NCBI GenBank assembly: GCA_963932145.1 | Contig: OZ010586.1 | Span: 70,662,899 to 70,726,898, forward strand | Length of the DNA stretch: 64,000 nt | From: Acanthosepion lycidas | Lineage: Eukaryota > Mollusca > Cephalopoda > Sepiida > Sepiidae | Direction: 5' to 3' | Shown here: piece after piece, positions 1 to 10,866 of the stretch | Numbering within the stretch: the first letter of the stretch is position 1 | Layout of the letters: each line of letters begins with the position of its first letter | Notes under the pieces: generated by a model | Seen by the model: only the letters and a program-made list of their open reading frames with translations | The model's database searches: none | Told to the model about the DNA's origin: nothing | Translations under genes and position numbers: made by a program

Positions 1-185
1 TTATTTTCCTGACAAACTGTTTTAATAGAAAGATTTTAGAAAGAGTTTCAACCAAAAATTAGCACTGCCTGTTTGGTCAATAAATGCTTAATGCTTCCTT
101 ATAAGAAAACAATTAATATTATCCTTACCATTACAGATTAAGACAACAGATACTACACTCTGATCCCAACCCAATTGCAAGAGAG
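1..185 (-). mobile_element. LINE fragment, family B (CR1/Jockey-like), linker upstream of RT
   Basis: This stretch is a diverged copy of 20,535-20,705. Shared blocks include the run around GTTTTAATAGAAAGATTTTA and the TCAATAAATGCT block. In the second copy the segment lies on the minus strand just upstream of a family B reverse transcriptase, so this is read as a truncated minus-strand LINE piece cut by the window start. There is no usable reading frame. The similarity is seen directly; the LINE assignment is inferred from the longer copy. Confidence 0.6.
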
Positions 186-677
186 TGAGTAAAAGCATAA
201 CTTGAGTCCCATTGGCTGTTCAGTCAATGAAAGGTCTCAAGTGATGTGGTTTCTATTACTTGATACATTTTTTTGTAATTCTGTCATTCCAGTTCATGAG
301 GTTTGAAGAAGGAAGGTTCACCATAAGACCAACATGTTTCATTCATTTGAAGCTATTTTTAATCATTGATCTGAGAAAGTGGTTGCATATAGTTTAGACA
401 TTTCTAAATGTGTTGTGTGCAATGTAAACATCATCTTAAAGGGTAAAATTTTTTAATAAATTCTTGAAACTAGCCTTGTTTAAAACATGGGGGAAAAACT
501 TAATAAACCAAGGCTAATATTCTCATACAACTTCATCTTTTAGTATAAATGTTATCAAAAACAAACACTGCCCTATTTGTATATTCTTTTGTACCGGTTT
601 TGTTTGAACTATAGTTCAAAAAACAAATGAGAGATAGTAACACTAACAGTTCTAAACTGGTCATTATATAAATGTTA

Positions 678-870
678 TGGACACATAGCCGAGTGGTTAG
701 AACATTTGCTTTCTAACCATGAGATCCATGTTCAAAATTTGTCAGGAAGGTGACTTCATGATGTTATTGGTCTGGGGGGAGATGATCCAAGTATGCAGCA
801 CTTTTGGAAAATGCCTGAAAACCATACCATGGACTGACCCAAGCCTTGTGAGTGTAGATGGAACTATTTG
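678..870 (+). repeat. tRNA-derived SINE
   Basis: The head reads GGACACATAGCCGAGTGGTT, with a good Pol III A box (TAGCCGAGTGGTTAG). About 40 bp later there is a B-box-like GTTCAAAATTTG, the spacing expected inside a tRNA gene. The acceptor stem does not close and a non-tRNA body follows, so this is a retroposed tRNA-derived element, not a tRNA gene. The head resembles a class II (Leu/Ser-type) tRNA. The 3' limit is uncertain and the body may run further towards 960. It does not match the SINE body shared by the copies at 10.0, 33.1, 44.2 and 56.7 kb, so it is a separate family. Confidence 0.65.
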
Positions 871-1149
871 GTAGCAGTCAATGGTTGAGCTAGCATGGTC
901 TCAAGTCATCTTGACCAAGGGTTTGACCATTCTGGCTTTGTTCAGACTGTTGGTCACACCAGACAATGTGCTTTCTCCCAGTTATTGTAACTAAGGTCTG
1001 CTCTGCATTTATACTCTGTATAAACCACAGGTGGGCTCTGTGAGTGTTGAATATGCCCGAGCAGTAGAGAGGCATAATCAGATATGAGCATTCAGACATT
1101 ATTATAAACATTAATACTGTGGACATCCCTGTAGAGTATGGAAAAGTAT

Positions 1150-1890
1150 ATGTGTGACAAAATGGAAACTAAACATCAATTTTAAGAAAAAAAGAATGCA
1201 TGGTTGTTAGCAAAAGAAACAGCACAACATGCAAATTACAAATCAGAGATACTAAAAATAAACAAGTACAAAAATTAAAATATTTAGGAACCGGTTTAAT
1301 AGAGGATGAAAGTGTGACAAATCTGAGGGTGTGTTGCCTTTCAAAACCTAAGTCAAGTATTAAGAAACAGGAAAATTTTGTAAAAACAAAGTTATGTTAT
1401 ATAATATTATACTATATGGCAGTAAATGCTGGACAATCCCCTTGCAGATAAAGAATAGACTTGAAGCAACAGAAATGTGGTTCTACAGAAGGATGATTAG
1501 AATATCATGGACTGAACATGTAAGCGACAACAAAGATTTAGAGAAAATGGAAAGAAAAAGGACACTTTTGCTTAACATCAAAAAAAGAGAGTTGAAATTT
1601 CTAAGCCACATAAGGAGGGCTTGGAAAATGTGATACTCACTGGACAGATTGGAGACCAGAGAGACAGAAGAAAACAATCCATAACCTGTGTACTGAGCTT
1701 GAGTAAATGGATGCCAGAACATGGTTTAGGAGATATAACAAAAGGGCACATTTCTTCATGAGCTACATAGGACAAAAAATTGTGGATAACCATGATTGCC
1801 AATGTTCTACAGGTAAATGAAACATAAAAGATGTGTTTTGTCCTGTAGGACTTCATCAAACTAAAGTAAAGTAAGTTGACGTGACTACAC
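1150..1890 (+). mobile_element. RTE-like LINE, family A, C-terminal part of ORF2
   Basis: Plus-strand translation gives the C-terminal part of a LINE ORF2 in several frames. It begins near 1200 (MVVSKR, VQKLKYLG), continues at 1394-1633 with ILYGSKCWT, EATEMWFYRRMIRISWTEHV and KRELKFLSHI, and degenerates into stops until about 1885. This part follows the reverse transcriptase in RTE-like elements often labelled craniofacial development protein 2-like. The EN and RT domains are absent. Frameshifts occur near 1330-1400 and after 1633. Other copies in this window lie at 5.8, 16.2, 27.2, 31.1, 32.1, 36.6, 42.7, 47.3, 54.4 and 55.8 kb. Confidence 0.85.
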
Positions 1891-1984
1891 ATGTACACAA
1901 AGGAGAGTAGATGCTAAAATTTTAACCTTGTTACTTTTAAATTTCTATTTTTTCAGTGTCCCCTCTCTTTTGAATGCATGTGTA

Positions 1985-2040
1985 GGTAAAACATCACTTT
2001 AGTCTGATGAAGTTTTAAAGGACTAAATGTATCATACAAA
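1985..2040 (+). other. Hammerhead-like CTGATGA motif, degenerate
   Basis: The sequence contains CTGATGA followed by AGTTTT-AA-AGGACT, which can pair as a six-pair stem with two G-U pairs, then AAATGT where an intact hammerhead would have GAAA. It lies just downstream of the family A LINE fragment. Related motifs occur in Penelope-like and other retroelements. The GAAA core is not intact, so this is at best a decayed ribozyme-like motif and may be coincidence. Confidence 0.25.
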
Positions 2041-2399
2041 AATCTTTTCAACTTTGTTATTATTTTTTCTAATATTGTTGTAGTATATAAAAATTTACAT
2101 ATCATTTTCTCTTATATATCTTCAAGAGCATCTTTGCTAACTTCACAGTAATAATTGACACTGTAAGCAGATCAGATCTTTGGATAATTCTTAAGTAGTT
2201 CAGTTGCCCACACAAACTTCTCAGTATGTTTATTCAACTACAGAAAATACAGTTTGGCTAATCAGAATAATTGAAAATCTCAAATGCTTTCTGCAATACA
2301 AACAATTTTAAACATTTAGACACCTATACATCTCAATATTCTTCAGCACAAAGATGAAGTCTAAAGAGGCTCCAAGAATATACTATGACTACATTACAG

Positions 2400-2870
2400 C
2401 TAGTAATGGAACTTTTGTTTGTAGACAATGTGGTTTTAGAAATCAGAATCAGTGTTACAAGTAATGTCTATGCAGAGATTACCAATGTATTAGGCTGAGA
2501 AATTGGTCTGAAGAAAACTCTTCCTCCAAACTGTCAATTGGTTTGACAAAGATGAATATAATTCAGATTTAGCTACCTGGGATGCATCATATCTACTGAT
2601 GTCAAACTAAACAAAGAGGTTGACAACTAGCTGGCAGAAGCAAAACAAGACTTTGGAAAATCTCACAACTGTCTGAAACAATAAAAACTAACAAACAAAA
2701 GAAAACTAAATGGTGCTGAATCTTGATTCAGACATCAGTTCCATCTATACTTCTTCAAACACTTTCACCAGCACTGCTTCTATACCATTTTCAAAGTGAT
2801 CTGGAACAATTTTATCACTAATACTGACACTAAATTCCACAAAAGTGCAAGCATATCTCACTGAAGAAAT
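2400..2870 (+). mobile_element. LINE fragment, family E (RTE-like), RT C-terminal region
   Basis: Broken plus-strand frames give recognisable words of a non-LTR retrotransposon C-terminus. IGLKKTL lies near 2510, FSYLGCIISTDVKLNKEVDN near 2570-2630, and relics of the HLxxxxxFHQxC segment near 2740-2780. This is the segment after the RT thumb, distinct from family A. Several stops and frameshifts are present. A 34-bp A tract starts at 2876 directly after the fragment and may be its tail or a secondary expansion. Confidence 0.65.
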
Positions 2871-2871
2871 G

Positions 2872-2875
<4 letters not shown>

Positions 2876-2909
<34 letters not shown>
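2876..2909. repeat. Poly(A) tract, 34 bp
   Basis: A continuous run of A immediately follows the plus-strand LINE fragment ending near 2870. It is consistent with a retrotransposon tail or an expanded homopolymer. Confidence 0.9.
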
Positions 2910-2910
<1 letters not shown>

Positions 2911-3715
2911 AGTTGTACTATGTTAAGGACAAAAAACCACTGACTTCTAAAGATGATTATACTTTTTAGCAAGATGGCCTCTGGCTAATGCAGCAAAGGG
3001 TTAAAAGGATTCCATAAAAAGAAGCTTAACCTCCCTGCAATGAAAACAGTTAATGGAAACTTTTGACAAGTCTTCTTGACATCATGAGATTTTCCAGCTA
3101 ACTGCCCTCACTAAATCACTCTGTAAACTCCAGGCAAAGGAGAGGACACAGTTTTGTAATCTTAGCACTCCTTCCAGCCACCAATTGCATAATAACACTC
3201 CTGAACCCATTTCATATATATGGGGTTTTTTTATCACTAATAATCTTTTGCCAGACATGAAACACCTTCCTGAATCCTCAGTTGTAGACTAGCCATTACA
3301 TAATTTAAATTTTAAAAAATATAACTGGTTATCATAATGTTGGCATAGATATATATTATACCAGGATTCCAGTTCTTTTAATTTAAAAATTATATTTGGC
3401 CTTTAAAATAAACAGGTTTTGTATTTTATATACATCTATGTGTGTGTGTGTGTGCATGCAAGTAAATGAAAATAATTTTTAGAGTTGTGAATATTAATTA
3501 AAAAGAGATTACTTGTTCCTATATATATATAAAAAATAAAAACTAATATACCTAAAAAGTAAACCATAATTTATATTAAAAATTAATCTGGATCAACGTA
3601 TTTAAGCAGATATTTATTTTTATACCTACATGTAACAATCAACTCACTTTTCTCACTAGGATTATTTAAGATAACCAATTTTTCAACAAGACATAAATTA
3701 CATTTATTTCCTTTC
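2910..3715. other. AT-rich DNA, nothing recognised
   Basis: No frame, RNA gene or known repeat was recognised. A short (TG)n microsatellite lies at 3439-3454. Confidence 0.5.
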
Positions 3716-4204
3716 TCGTTATAAGATTTGGCACTTGTTATAATATCCCACTTGATTGATGGTGAGATGTTATCATTCTTTAACTGCCAGAATTATTTGG
3801 AGAGAGCAGTGCTGTTTATATTTTATATTACCTAAGGTCATTTGATGGTGGTAGAAATAAAATTTCCAAGGAATTTCAGTGGAACCAGAATAAAATTTAA
3901 TGTCATTAATGGAATGTATGCTGACTTGATATACAATATTATCAGTCATACATTGATCGTTTAAGAGATAGATCATATTTTTTCAGCAGTTGCATTTGTT
4001 TTTAGAAATATATAGATCATCTTTGTTGAAAATATATTTGTTTAAAATAATGTTGTTATACTGGGATATGGTTTTATCCATGTTATTAATGCAGCTATAG
4101 CTGATTTTAACATTATTTTTGTTAAAAATCTTTTTTAGTGTTAGTGAATGGTTAAAATACTTATGGATTAAATTTAGAAAAATTATTCCAATATTAGTTT
4201 GAAC
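3715..4204 (-). mobile_element. Penelope-like element fragment, RT-EN linker and GIY-YIG endonuclease start
   Basis: Minus-strand frames read like the C-terminal part of a Penelope-like retroelement. One frame (about 4200-3985) has QTNIGIIFLNLIHKYF, then KKIFNKNNVKISYSC and NNMDKTISQYNN, the linker between RT and endonuclease. The next frame (3976-3773) has LNDQCMTDNIVYQVSI, then KFYSGSTEIPWK, which matches the start of the GIY-YIG-type endonuclease (CPLN-QCLT-NIVY, then YxGST). The catalytic C-terminal half is missing and the two pieces are frameshifted. The RT is not present here. At its 5' end it meets an inverted copy of its own endonuclease start. Confidence 0.75.
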
Positions 4205-4385
4205 ATTACAATTTAACAAAAAAATGCAACTGCCAAACAAATAAGATCTGTCCCTTAAACACTCAATGTTTGACTGATAATATTGTATACCACTGTCACC
4301 TAAAACCGAGCAAGCATACATTCCAGTAATGATGTTAAATTTTATTTTAGTTCCACTGAAAATCCTTGGAACAGAGTTACATCAA
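4205..4385 (+). mobile_element. Inverted partial copy of the same Penelope-like element
   Basis: On the plus strand this reads CNCQTNKICPLN, then QCLTDNIVYH, and further on a relic of the FHxKSLEQS part. This is the endonuclease start seen on the minus strand at 3976-3860. At DNA level, about 90 bp here (for example CAATGTTTGACTGATAATAT) is the reverse complement of 3890-3995 with scattered differences. The two copies therefore lie head to head, a 5' inversion with overlap. Confidence 0.75.
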
Positions 4386-5835
4386 TAGATAGTTGTAAAT
4401 CCACATAGAAAAGATAAGAAAATATTTTAGCAGAATGTCTAATGTGTGATTTTTCAAATTCTTTTCAAATTTTGCTTATATCACACAGCAAGTAGCTAAA
4501 AATATTTTAAAATTGTATTCTCCATCCAGTTTTCATATATAAGGAAGTGAGTTATATTTTTTGGCCAAAATTTGAAATTAGTGTTGTTGCAACTAACAAT
4601 ATGTGGCCACCACTATAGCAACTTCCAATCTTAGAGAAAAAATTTTAAGGAATGCTGTGTTGCTGGTACTAGATGCCAACCATGGTAAATTGGAAATAGG
4701 GAGTTTCTTGAAGGTGAACAGTAGGAATGATGAGAAGCTGATTATGTTTTCTATAAGATTTCTCCATTAACAATATGTGATATTATTTATATGCTAATTA
4801 TTTACCATGTTACAACTGAATTTAATGTAAAAATCATTGGTTAACCAAAAACAGTTATCTTAAAGTTAGCAGTACAAAGTGATCTTCATAGTATCAAATA
4901 TATTTGTTTTTAGACTGAACAGAAAGAGTAGAGGATAACAGATAATAATATTTAAAAAAAAAAATAGCAAAAATAAAAATAATAATTAAATCAATTGGTA
5001 CCAAATGTCTGCAAGGAAAGAATGATTCTCAGTTCAGATATGACACCTTAGAGGATTGAAATATGTGAAGTTCAGTTCTTGAACTTTTTGAGAACAAGGT
5101 TTGAGAAAAGATGAAACTGATAAGATAATATAATGAAATTTTTATATTTTTTTTTAGAAACGGTAGAAATAAATTCTTTTCATCTATTTTCTTTATTCTT
5201 TAGGTTTTGTTCTGTTTTTAAAGTTCAAATGAATTAGCTAATTCTTTTATTTTTTTTTATTTTATTTTAATACAGTTAAGAGATTTTTTTTCTTTGAAAT
5301 AGTATAAATTTTCAATTGGTGCATTTTGGAATTTTAATTTCTTTTTTTTTGATAATTGCTTTAAAAGTCTTTTTGAATTTCCTCATACTAACATAAAGTG
5401 ATAATATTTACAATCCAGTTTAAAAAAATTTTAATTTACAGTATTCTTTTTGGACATGAATAAATGGTGGCAAAGTTTCATATGTTCAGTTGCAAAAAAA
5501 TGTACTTAATCACTTACGTATTGACTGAGGGAAATTAAAATTTAAAAAAAACAAAAAAAAACATGCAGAAATGTGATGCAAACTTTGAAACCTTTACATC
5601 CGGCTTCTGTTTGCAGTTTCTTTTTTTTTTCCCCTCCAAGCTTTTGCCCCATGTCACGCATCAATAAAAATGCAAGCAGTCCCTTTGAGTATTTGTTGTA
5701 AGTGCTAGTGATTTCTATTTGGTAAAAGTGTCACCTGCCAAATTTTTATTTGCATTATCCCCCTCTTAGTGAAAGTCCCTTACCAAGTGCTCTTCTGTTT
5801 CTTTGAATTGGATACCCTATTATCACTTCAACTTA
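4386..5835. other. AT-rich DNA, nothing recognised
   Basis: No coding similarity was recognised. The segment has many A or T runs (for example 5245-5290 and 5615-5630) and no clear terminal repeats. Confidence 0.5.
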
Positions 5836-5837
5836 CA

Positions 5838-6085
5838 TCTTCTTCTATGTACCATGACATTGGCGATCATGGCTCTCAAAATTTTCTGTCCTTTGTAGCT
5901 CCAAATAAATTTTGTCTTTTTCTCTCCTAAACCTTGTTCCACCTTCCATTTATTCAAGCTCATTAAGTAGCCTAAGAGCATTGTTTTCCTCTGTCCATCT
6001 TGTCTTTAATCTGTCCTCATTATATGCCCTAGAAATTTTAACTGTCTCTTCCTGATTTTGAGTATAAGCTTCCTATTAAAAAGTT
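5838..6085 (-). mobile_element. RTE-like LINE, family A, 3' terminal fragment
   Basis: The plus strand reads ACCATGACATTGGCGATCAT, then TCTGTCCTTTGTAGCTC. Its reverse complement encodes the ATKDRKxWxAMI-type end of family A ORF2. The block is repeated with small changes at 27,188, 31,118 and 32,076. About 250 bp of the C-terminus remain, up to the region matching LKFLxHI. No tail or target duplication was seen. Confidence 0.75.
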
Positions 6086-6284
6086 GTTTTATTTCTTACA
6101 AATAGATAACATTTAAAACATAATTTTGTATTTAGCATTTTATTTCTTTTCAGTATATGAAATATTGATTAAATATTGTACACAGAGATTGTGATTGGGA
6201 ACAAATTATAAAGAAAAACAAAAGATATTTAACAGAACAGAAAACTGTACACATGTTCAGCTTAAATAAATAAAAAAAAGTTTA

Positions 6285-6860
6285 TACACCCCAAGCTTCA
6301 AGGATGGTCTCAATGCAACCTTGAAAGTGACCATATGCCTGGATCAGATGGTTCACATTCATGTAAGTAGTCATGTCATTGATCTCAGTATTCAACAAGC
6401 CCTCAATATTGTGGGATTGTTGGCTTGATTGTCTGTCTCAAATGTAATAGTCTCAATGTTTTAAATCAAAAATGCTAAGAGGTTATATGTTGGAGATAAC
6501 ATGGTCTTAAATATTCTTGATTAACCACTGTTGTGAGATACGTAGGAAGAAGTGCAGTTGTTTCACATATGTTCAAACCCTTAATTTAGGGCTTGACAAC
6601 CATATCCAACACATCAGTGTAGGGGGGTGACATTTATCAACAGGAAGAACTTGGGTAAAATGACATGATCCAGGACAATCACAGATGATGTATACTTGGT
6701 ACACAAGTACATCTGTGGAGTCAGGTCAGAACCACATATTCCTTCTATTCACTTCAAGAAGCTCCCTATCTCCAAGTCACTGTGTTTGGCATCTACTACA
6801 AGGAGCACAATGTGCCTCTTCATTTTCAGTGTAAGATTGGAATGTTAATGCTCTTGTTAT
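6285..6860 (-). pseudogene. mariner-superfamily transposase relic (maT-like)
   Basis: Minus-strand frames keep both ends of an IS630-Tc1-mariner transposase. The N-terminal helix-turn-helix appears as KRHIVLLVV-KHSDLEIGSFLK near 6840-6770. The middle has PGSCHFTQVLP and HPPTLMCWI relics near 6680-6600. The C-terminus has LLNTEINDMTTYMNVNHLIQ, followed by GCIETILEA, at about 6410-6290. At under 600 bp it is about half the usual length, so the central part with the first catalytic Asp is deleted. Stops and frameshifts rule out activity. Confidence 0.65.
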
Positions 6861-9800
6861 GTCTAAAAGAGAAATGAACAAGTTAAAATTTTGTATACCA
6901 CGAACATTATTTTAGGTCATTTTCATTTATGGCCTGCTGAATACCTGACACATCCTATATTCTTATTGCTTTTAATGTTATATTTTAGTGGATGCATGTG
7001 TTTGAGTAGATGTCCTGTTTTTTGTTTGTTTTAAACAATGTGAATTACATCTAATGTCTAGTGTATTTTAGAGAGAGAATGTGCTATCCAGTCTATATTA
7101 AGACTCTCAAATGCACAAATTACTAGATATAATAATGCTGTTTAAAAAAAAGGACATCTATCCAAATATGTGCATCATAAAAATATATTTGAAGTAAGAA
7201 AAATTAATAAAAATATCCATTAATTCCTTGGACATTGTGTGTGTGTGTGTGTGTGTACAATACTGGGGCCTCAGAGAGTTAATAAAAAAATAAAAAGGGA
7301 AAGAAAACGGAAGAGAAAAGAGATGACTAACTGGATGATAATTGTTGAAATTTGCAGGAAAGTGGATTGAAAAGTTAAAATTAAAAAACAAAATGCATTG
7401 AAAAATTAAGTTTCAAATTAATAAAATGAAATCCTGAACAGTTCCAAAAGAGAATCAAACCCAAATTTAACTAGACAGAATTAAGTAAGATTGAGCAAAA
7501 CCAAAACCACCTGTCCTTCTTTCACTTCCCGCCAATAAGAAAGAGACAGTTAATGTATCATCAAAGGTGTCGGTCCTTGAAAATAGAAAAAACATATGAT
7601 GTCAATATAGAAAATGGGTGGTCACTGAAATAACATCTAAAATTGTTCTGGACAAAGAGACAGGAAAAACATCTGGTTTGCATCAGCCACCCAAAAGAAA
7701 AATATCCCGACAAAAATAGAGATTAGCTTCTAAGATTTGGGACAGGTTTGTTCATTTTAATTTTTGTGGCATATGTCAAAATTTTTATGGCCAACATTAT
7801 TTTGGATTCTTTTGGATACAAGTGATAAAGAAAAATTAATTACTGGAGTGACCATAGGTGATGGGCTGTGTGGCTTGGTTGATCAAGATATCAGCTAAAA
7901 CAACCAGCATGAGACAAGCTGATAAAGAAAGATTAATTTCTGGAATTCTTCTTTTCACCATTCTAAAAGTTTAGATTTGTCAGAAAGACAGTGTACCAGC
8001 CCTTGAGAAAGTGGGAAAAGGGAGAGAGAGATTAGCACCACCTATATGGAGCAATGGCAGTAGATGAGATGTGAAGGGAGTTGGAGTTAAGGGGTGGCTT
8101 CATTCCTCTGTCCACTCTCAAAAGGGAACTGGACAACCCCTAAATTTAAAAAATTACTCGAGTAAACATTTTGAAAATACGGGATCTTAGAAAAAGTTTT
8201 ATGCTAAAGGTGGAAAATAACTAAACCCCAGACCATGGACAATCCCACACTTGCCAGAAGTTGGACTCCATATAAGCTGGAGGTTTGAACAACTTGGAGA
8301 GTACCCACATTACTGCTACTGGAATCCACATCATTCAGTGAGATTGCCTGACGAAGATCTTGTGCCAGCCCTGAAGACCAGAACTTAGAAATTTAAATTA
8401 CTACTAACACAGGCTGTAAACTCCAATAGGGGACCCCAGTGTCATTTGATTATAACAGTAAGTGGGAAGAGTTAAATCTGCTGTATACAATAAATCATAT
8501 ATAGACTAAATCAATGCTACATTTTTAACATTTTTAAAGTTGATTCTTTATTCCAAAGAATTTTTTTGTGTAACTACTTGCCATCAACCTGTTCTTCACT
8601 TCAATTTACTTCAGTGATTTTCGCACCCTCTGAGATCAAAAACACAATGTGGCAGAGGAGTGAAGGCTTGTGAAAGAGACAAACACCAGCTAGATTGAGT
8701 AGAACTGTGCTCATCAACACAATACCAGCAATAAATCAGCAATGCATTAACAAGTGAGGAGTCAGCTAGATGGTAACCACAGTGGCCTGAAGGAACCTGA
8801 AAACCAATGCAAGGGATGGATTTACATCCTATGTCTATATATCAATCATAGGAGTCCATGAACACTAAAAGAAGATGGTAGCCATCACAAATGAAATAAA
8901 GTTTAAGGGATGGTTCTCATCTGATTAAGGTGTGACAATCACCATATGTAAAATCTGATATGCACATTATTATCTGGAACAATTTGACCACCATGCACAA
9001 ACTGAATACTGTACAAACTTTGCAACTATCAACACTCACACAAAAACTACTTTGAAGGAGACTGTGAAAACTAGGAGTTAGGGTAATTTTTACTTGCTTT
9101 TTTAAACAAGCTTCCTCTATCAAGTATATGTATAATTGCTTAATCTAAGCATATATTCATAATATTTTCTTGAAAATATTTTTTTACTATTTCTACTTAT
9201 TTTACCAATTCTCATATTAATTTGTGACTACAGTGCATTTCCAATATTTTATACTTTTCATAAATAAATCTTAAAGATTACCTAATATTAAAAATGTTTC
9301 TTTCAAAAACTATAAAACACTAACACTCTAAGTAAAAGTATTGAAGGGCATAGATTTGTTGACTAATGTTTAAAATTAAAGAGATTTATGATAAAAATAA
9401 TTTCATAAAAAAAAATGCTCACAAATTGTACAAAAGATCCTGTGAATTTTGACTATAGAGGTAATATTTCTTGGTATTATTGCCTGAGTAAGATAGTTAT
9501 GAGACTGTGCTTTTACAGAGTGCTCTTGTAGAAGAATACATATGAGTTAAAATTTCCTGCTAGCCGGTCTAACCACATGAGAATATTGGACTTTAATTAG
9601 GTCCAAAGAAAACAAACAAGACCGATAAATATATGTAAACAAATATATGTATTAATAACAAGTACAAGTTACAAGCTCATGGACAGTTACATTGAGTGTG
9701 TGTGGTGAATATTATGTGTGTGTGCTGTGGTGAGTGTTCATACATACATGTATTGTTCTTAGCGTATTCCCAGAATTTGGGAAACGCTGTATCTGTGAGA

Positions 9801-9985
9801 GCTCACATATTGGTGTTAGCTGAAATGAGAGAAGAATTACCACCTCACCCCCAAATCGAGGTGAAGGGTCAGCCAGTATTTATAGCCAGGGGAGAGAGAG
9901 ACCCCTGTTGAAGGGTTAAGGAGCTGAGGAGGAGCTAACTCTGACACTCTTTCTACTACTCATCTCTATAACCATCGTAGCATGA
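6861..9985. other. Unassigned DNA with a possible decayed LTR-like stretch
   Basis: No confident gene or repeat family was found. A (TG)n tract lies at 7236-7256. Two 28-bp near-repeats (GATAAAGAAAAATTAATTAC and GATAAAGAAAGATTAATTTC) start near 7826 and 7920. Around 8140-8660 there is a CTGACGAAGATC motif, an AATAAA-containing TATACAATAAATC stretch at 8488, and AACACAATGTGGCAGAGG at 8640. The last could be an LTR end followed by a primer binding site, but no second LTR was found, so this is only a suggestion. The 9700-9910 frame has no recognised domain. Confidence 0.3.
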
Positions 9986-9989
9986 CAAT

Positions 9990-10220
9990 GAAATCTTTTG
10001 GCAATGTGCCACGTTTTTGCTTCCAACAAAATAAACACTACAAGAAGGTATTTTGTCAAGATATCTGGTGATGTGAAAAAGTGCAAGGAAAAATAAATTT
10101 TTGCCTTTCCCAAGGATATTAGTTCTAAGTGAATATAACCACCGACAGCTGAATTTGAACTCATTTTACTGATCTTGTTTTCTGTGGTAATGCTTTATTT
10201 GCCACTACACATCCTGTGGG
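9990..10220 (-). repeat. tRNA-derived SINE, family S1
   Basis: On the minus strand the head reads GGATGTGTAGTGGCAAATAA with a B box GAGTTCAAATTCA. The body TTATATTCACTTAGAACTAA, then TATCCTTGGGAAAGG, matches the copy at 56,700 (TTACATTCACTTATGTGCTA, then TACCCTTGGGAAAG). The A box is poorly kept. The tail continues in a diverged form to about 9990. Other copies lie at 33.1, 44.2, 56.7 and 63.9 kb. Confidence 0.65.
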
Positions 10221-10579
10221 TAAAATAATCCAATTTCATTGACCTGGCCTAAAAACAGAAAGTAGAAGAAACAAAGGAGTTACCTTTCTACTCAAATTAA
10301 TTTTTGAAATATCAAAGAGGATAAAGAGACTTGAAATTACAGTTGAATTTTTTCATTTATAATGTAAGAAATTGGCAATAATGGGACATTTTATTTACAA
10401 GATAATTTCTGAGATCTTTTGAAATATTTTGTACATTTTCAAATGGTTTATGTATTTATGAGTCTGTAAACAAATGTTTGCTTTCATTATTAATGCAATT
10501 TTCTTTTATTTACCTTTCTGCTTTTATGTACTTCCCGAATTTTTTTTTTTTTATTGAATAATTTTAATTTCAAATCAAA

Positions 10580-10866
10580 GCAGACCTTTATCGGAATTTA
10601 TGTTTAGTTTGTTAGATTACCACTCCCTGATGATAATCACATTCAGCATGATATTTGAAAAGGCTCTTCCTCTCTTCCCTATGACTTTTGGAGCAGCAAC
10701 ATACATTTACTTTCACTCTGATAGACACGAGACTGAAGATTGTATTGAACTGTTCATAACTTCAATTTTGTTTCATTTTTTTTATCTTTCTATAGCATGT
10801 CTTTGGAATACATTTATTAATTATTGTTTGTTTGAATTCTATATTTTGTGTTCCATGTGTTTTTAG
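10580..10866 (+). other. Orphan reading frame, possible exon of a membrane protein
   Basis: The open frame runs from about 10,585 to the stop at 10,864, with an internal ATG at 10,600. The first part (LLDYHSLMIITFSMIFEKAL and a GAATYIYFHSDRHETEDC stretch) has a balanced composition unlike the A/T-driven frames around it. Two hydrophobic segments flank a charged HSDRHETED segment. Upstream, a pyrimidine-rich tract and CAAAG-CAG at about 10,580 could be a splice acceptor, which would make this an internal exon. No family was recognised. It could equally be an unrecognised transposon fragment or chance; no clear donor site was chosen. Confidence 0.25.

Noticed and set aside
678-745. Functional tRNA gene
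   Set aside because: A and B boxes are present, but the acceptor stem does not close and the sequence runs on into a SINE body.
3983-4321. 112-codon minus-strand frame as one Penelope-like protein segment
   Set aside because: The part upstream of about 4,205 belongs to the inverted arm and is read antisense; only the downstream part is genuine linker sequence.
8480-8660. A second LTR retrotransposon with LTR end and primer binding site
   Set aside because: AATAAA-like and TGTGGCAGAGG words are suggestive, but no second LTR or internal coding region was found.
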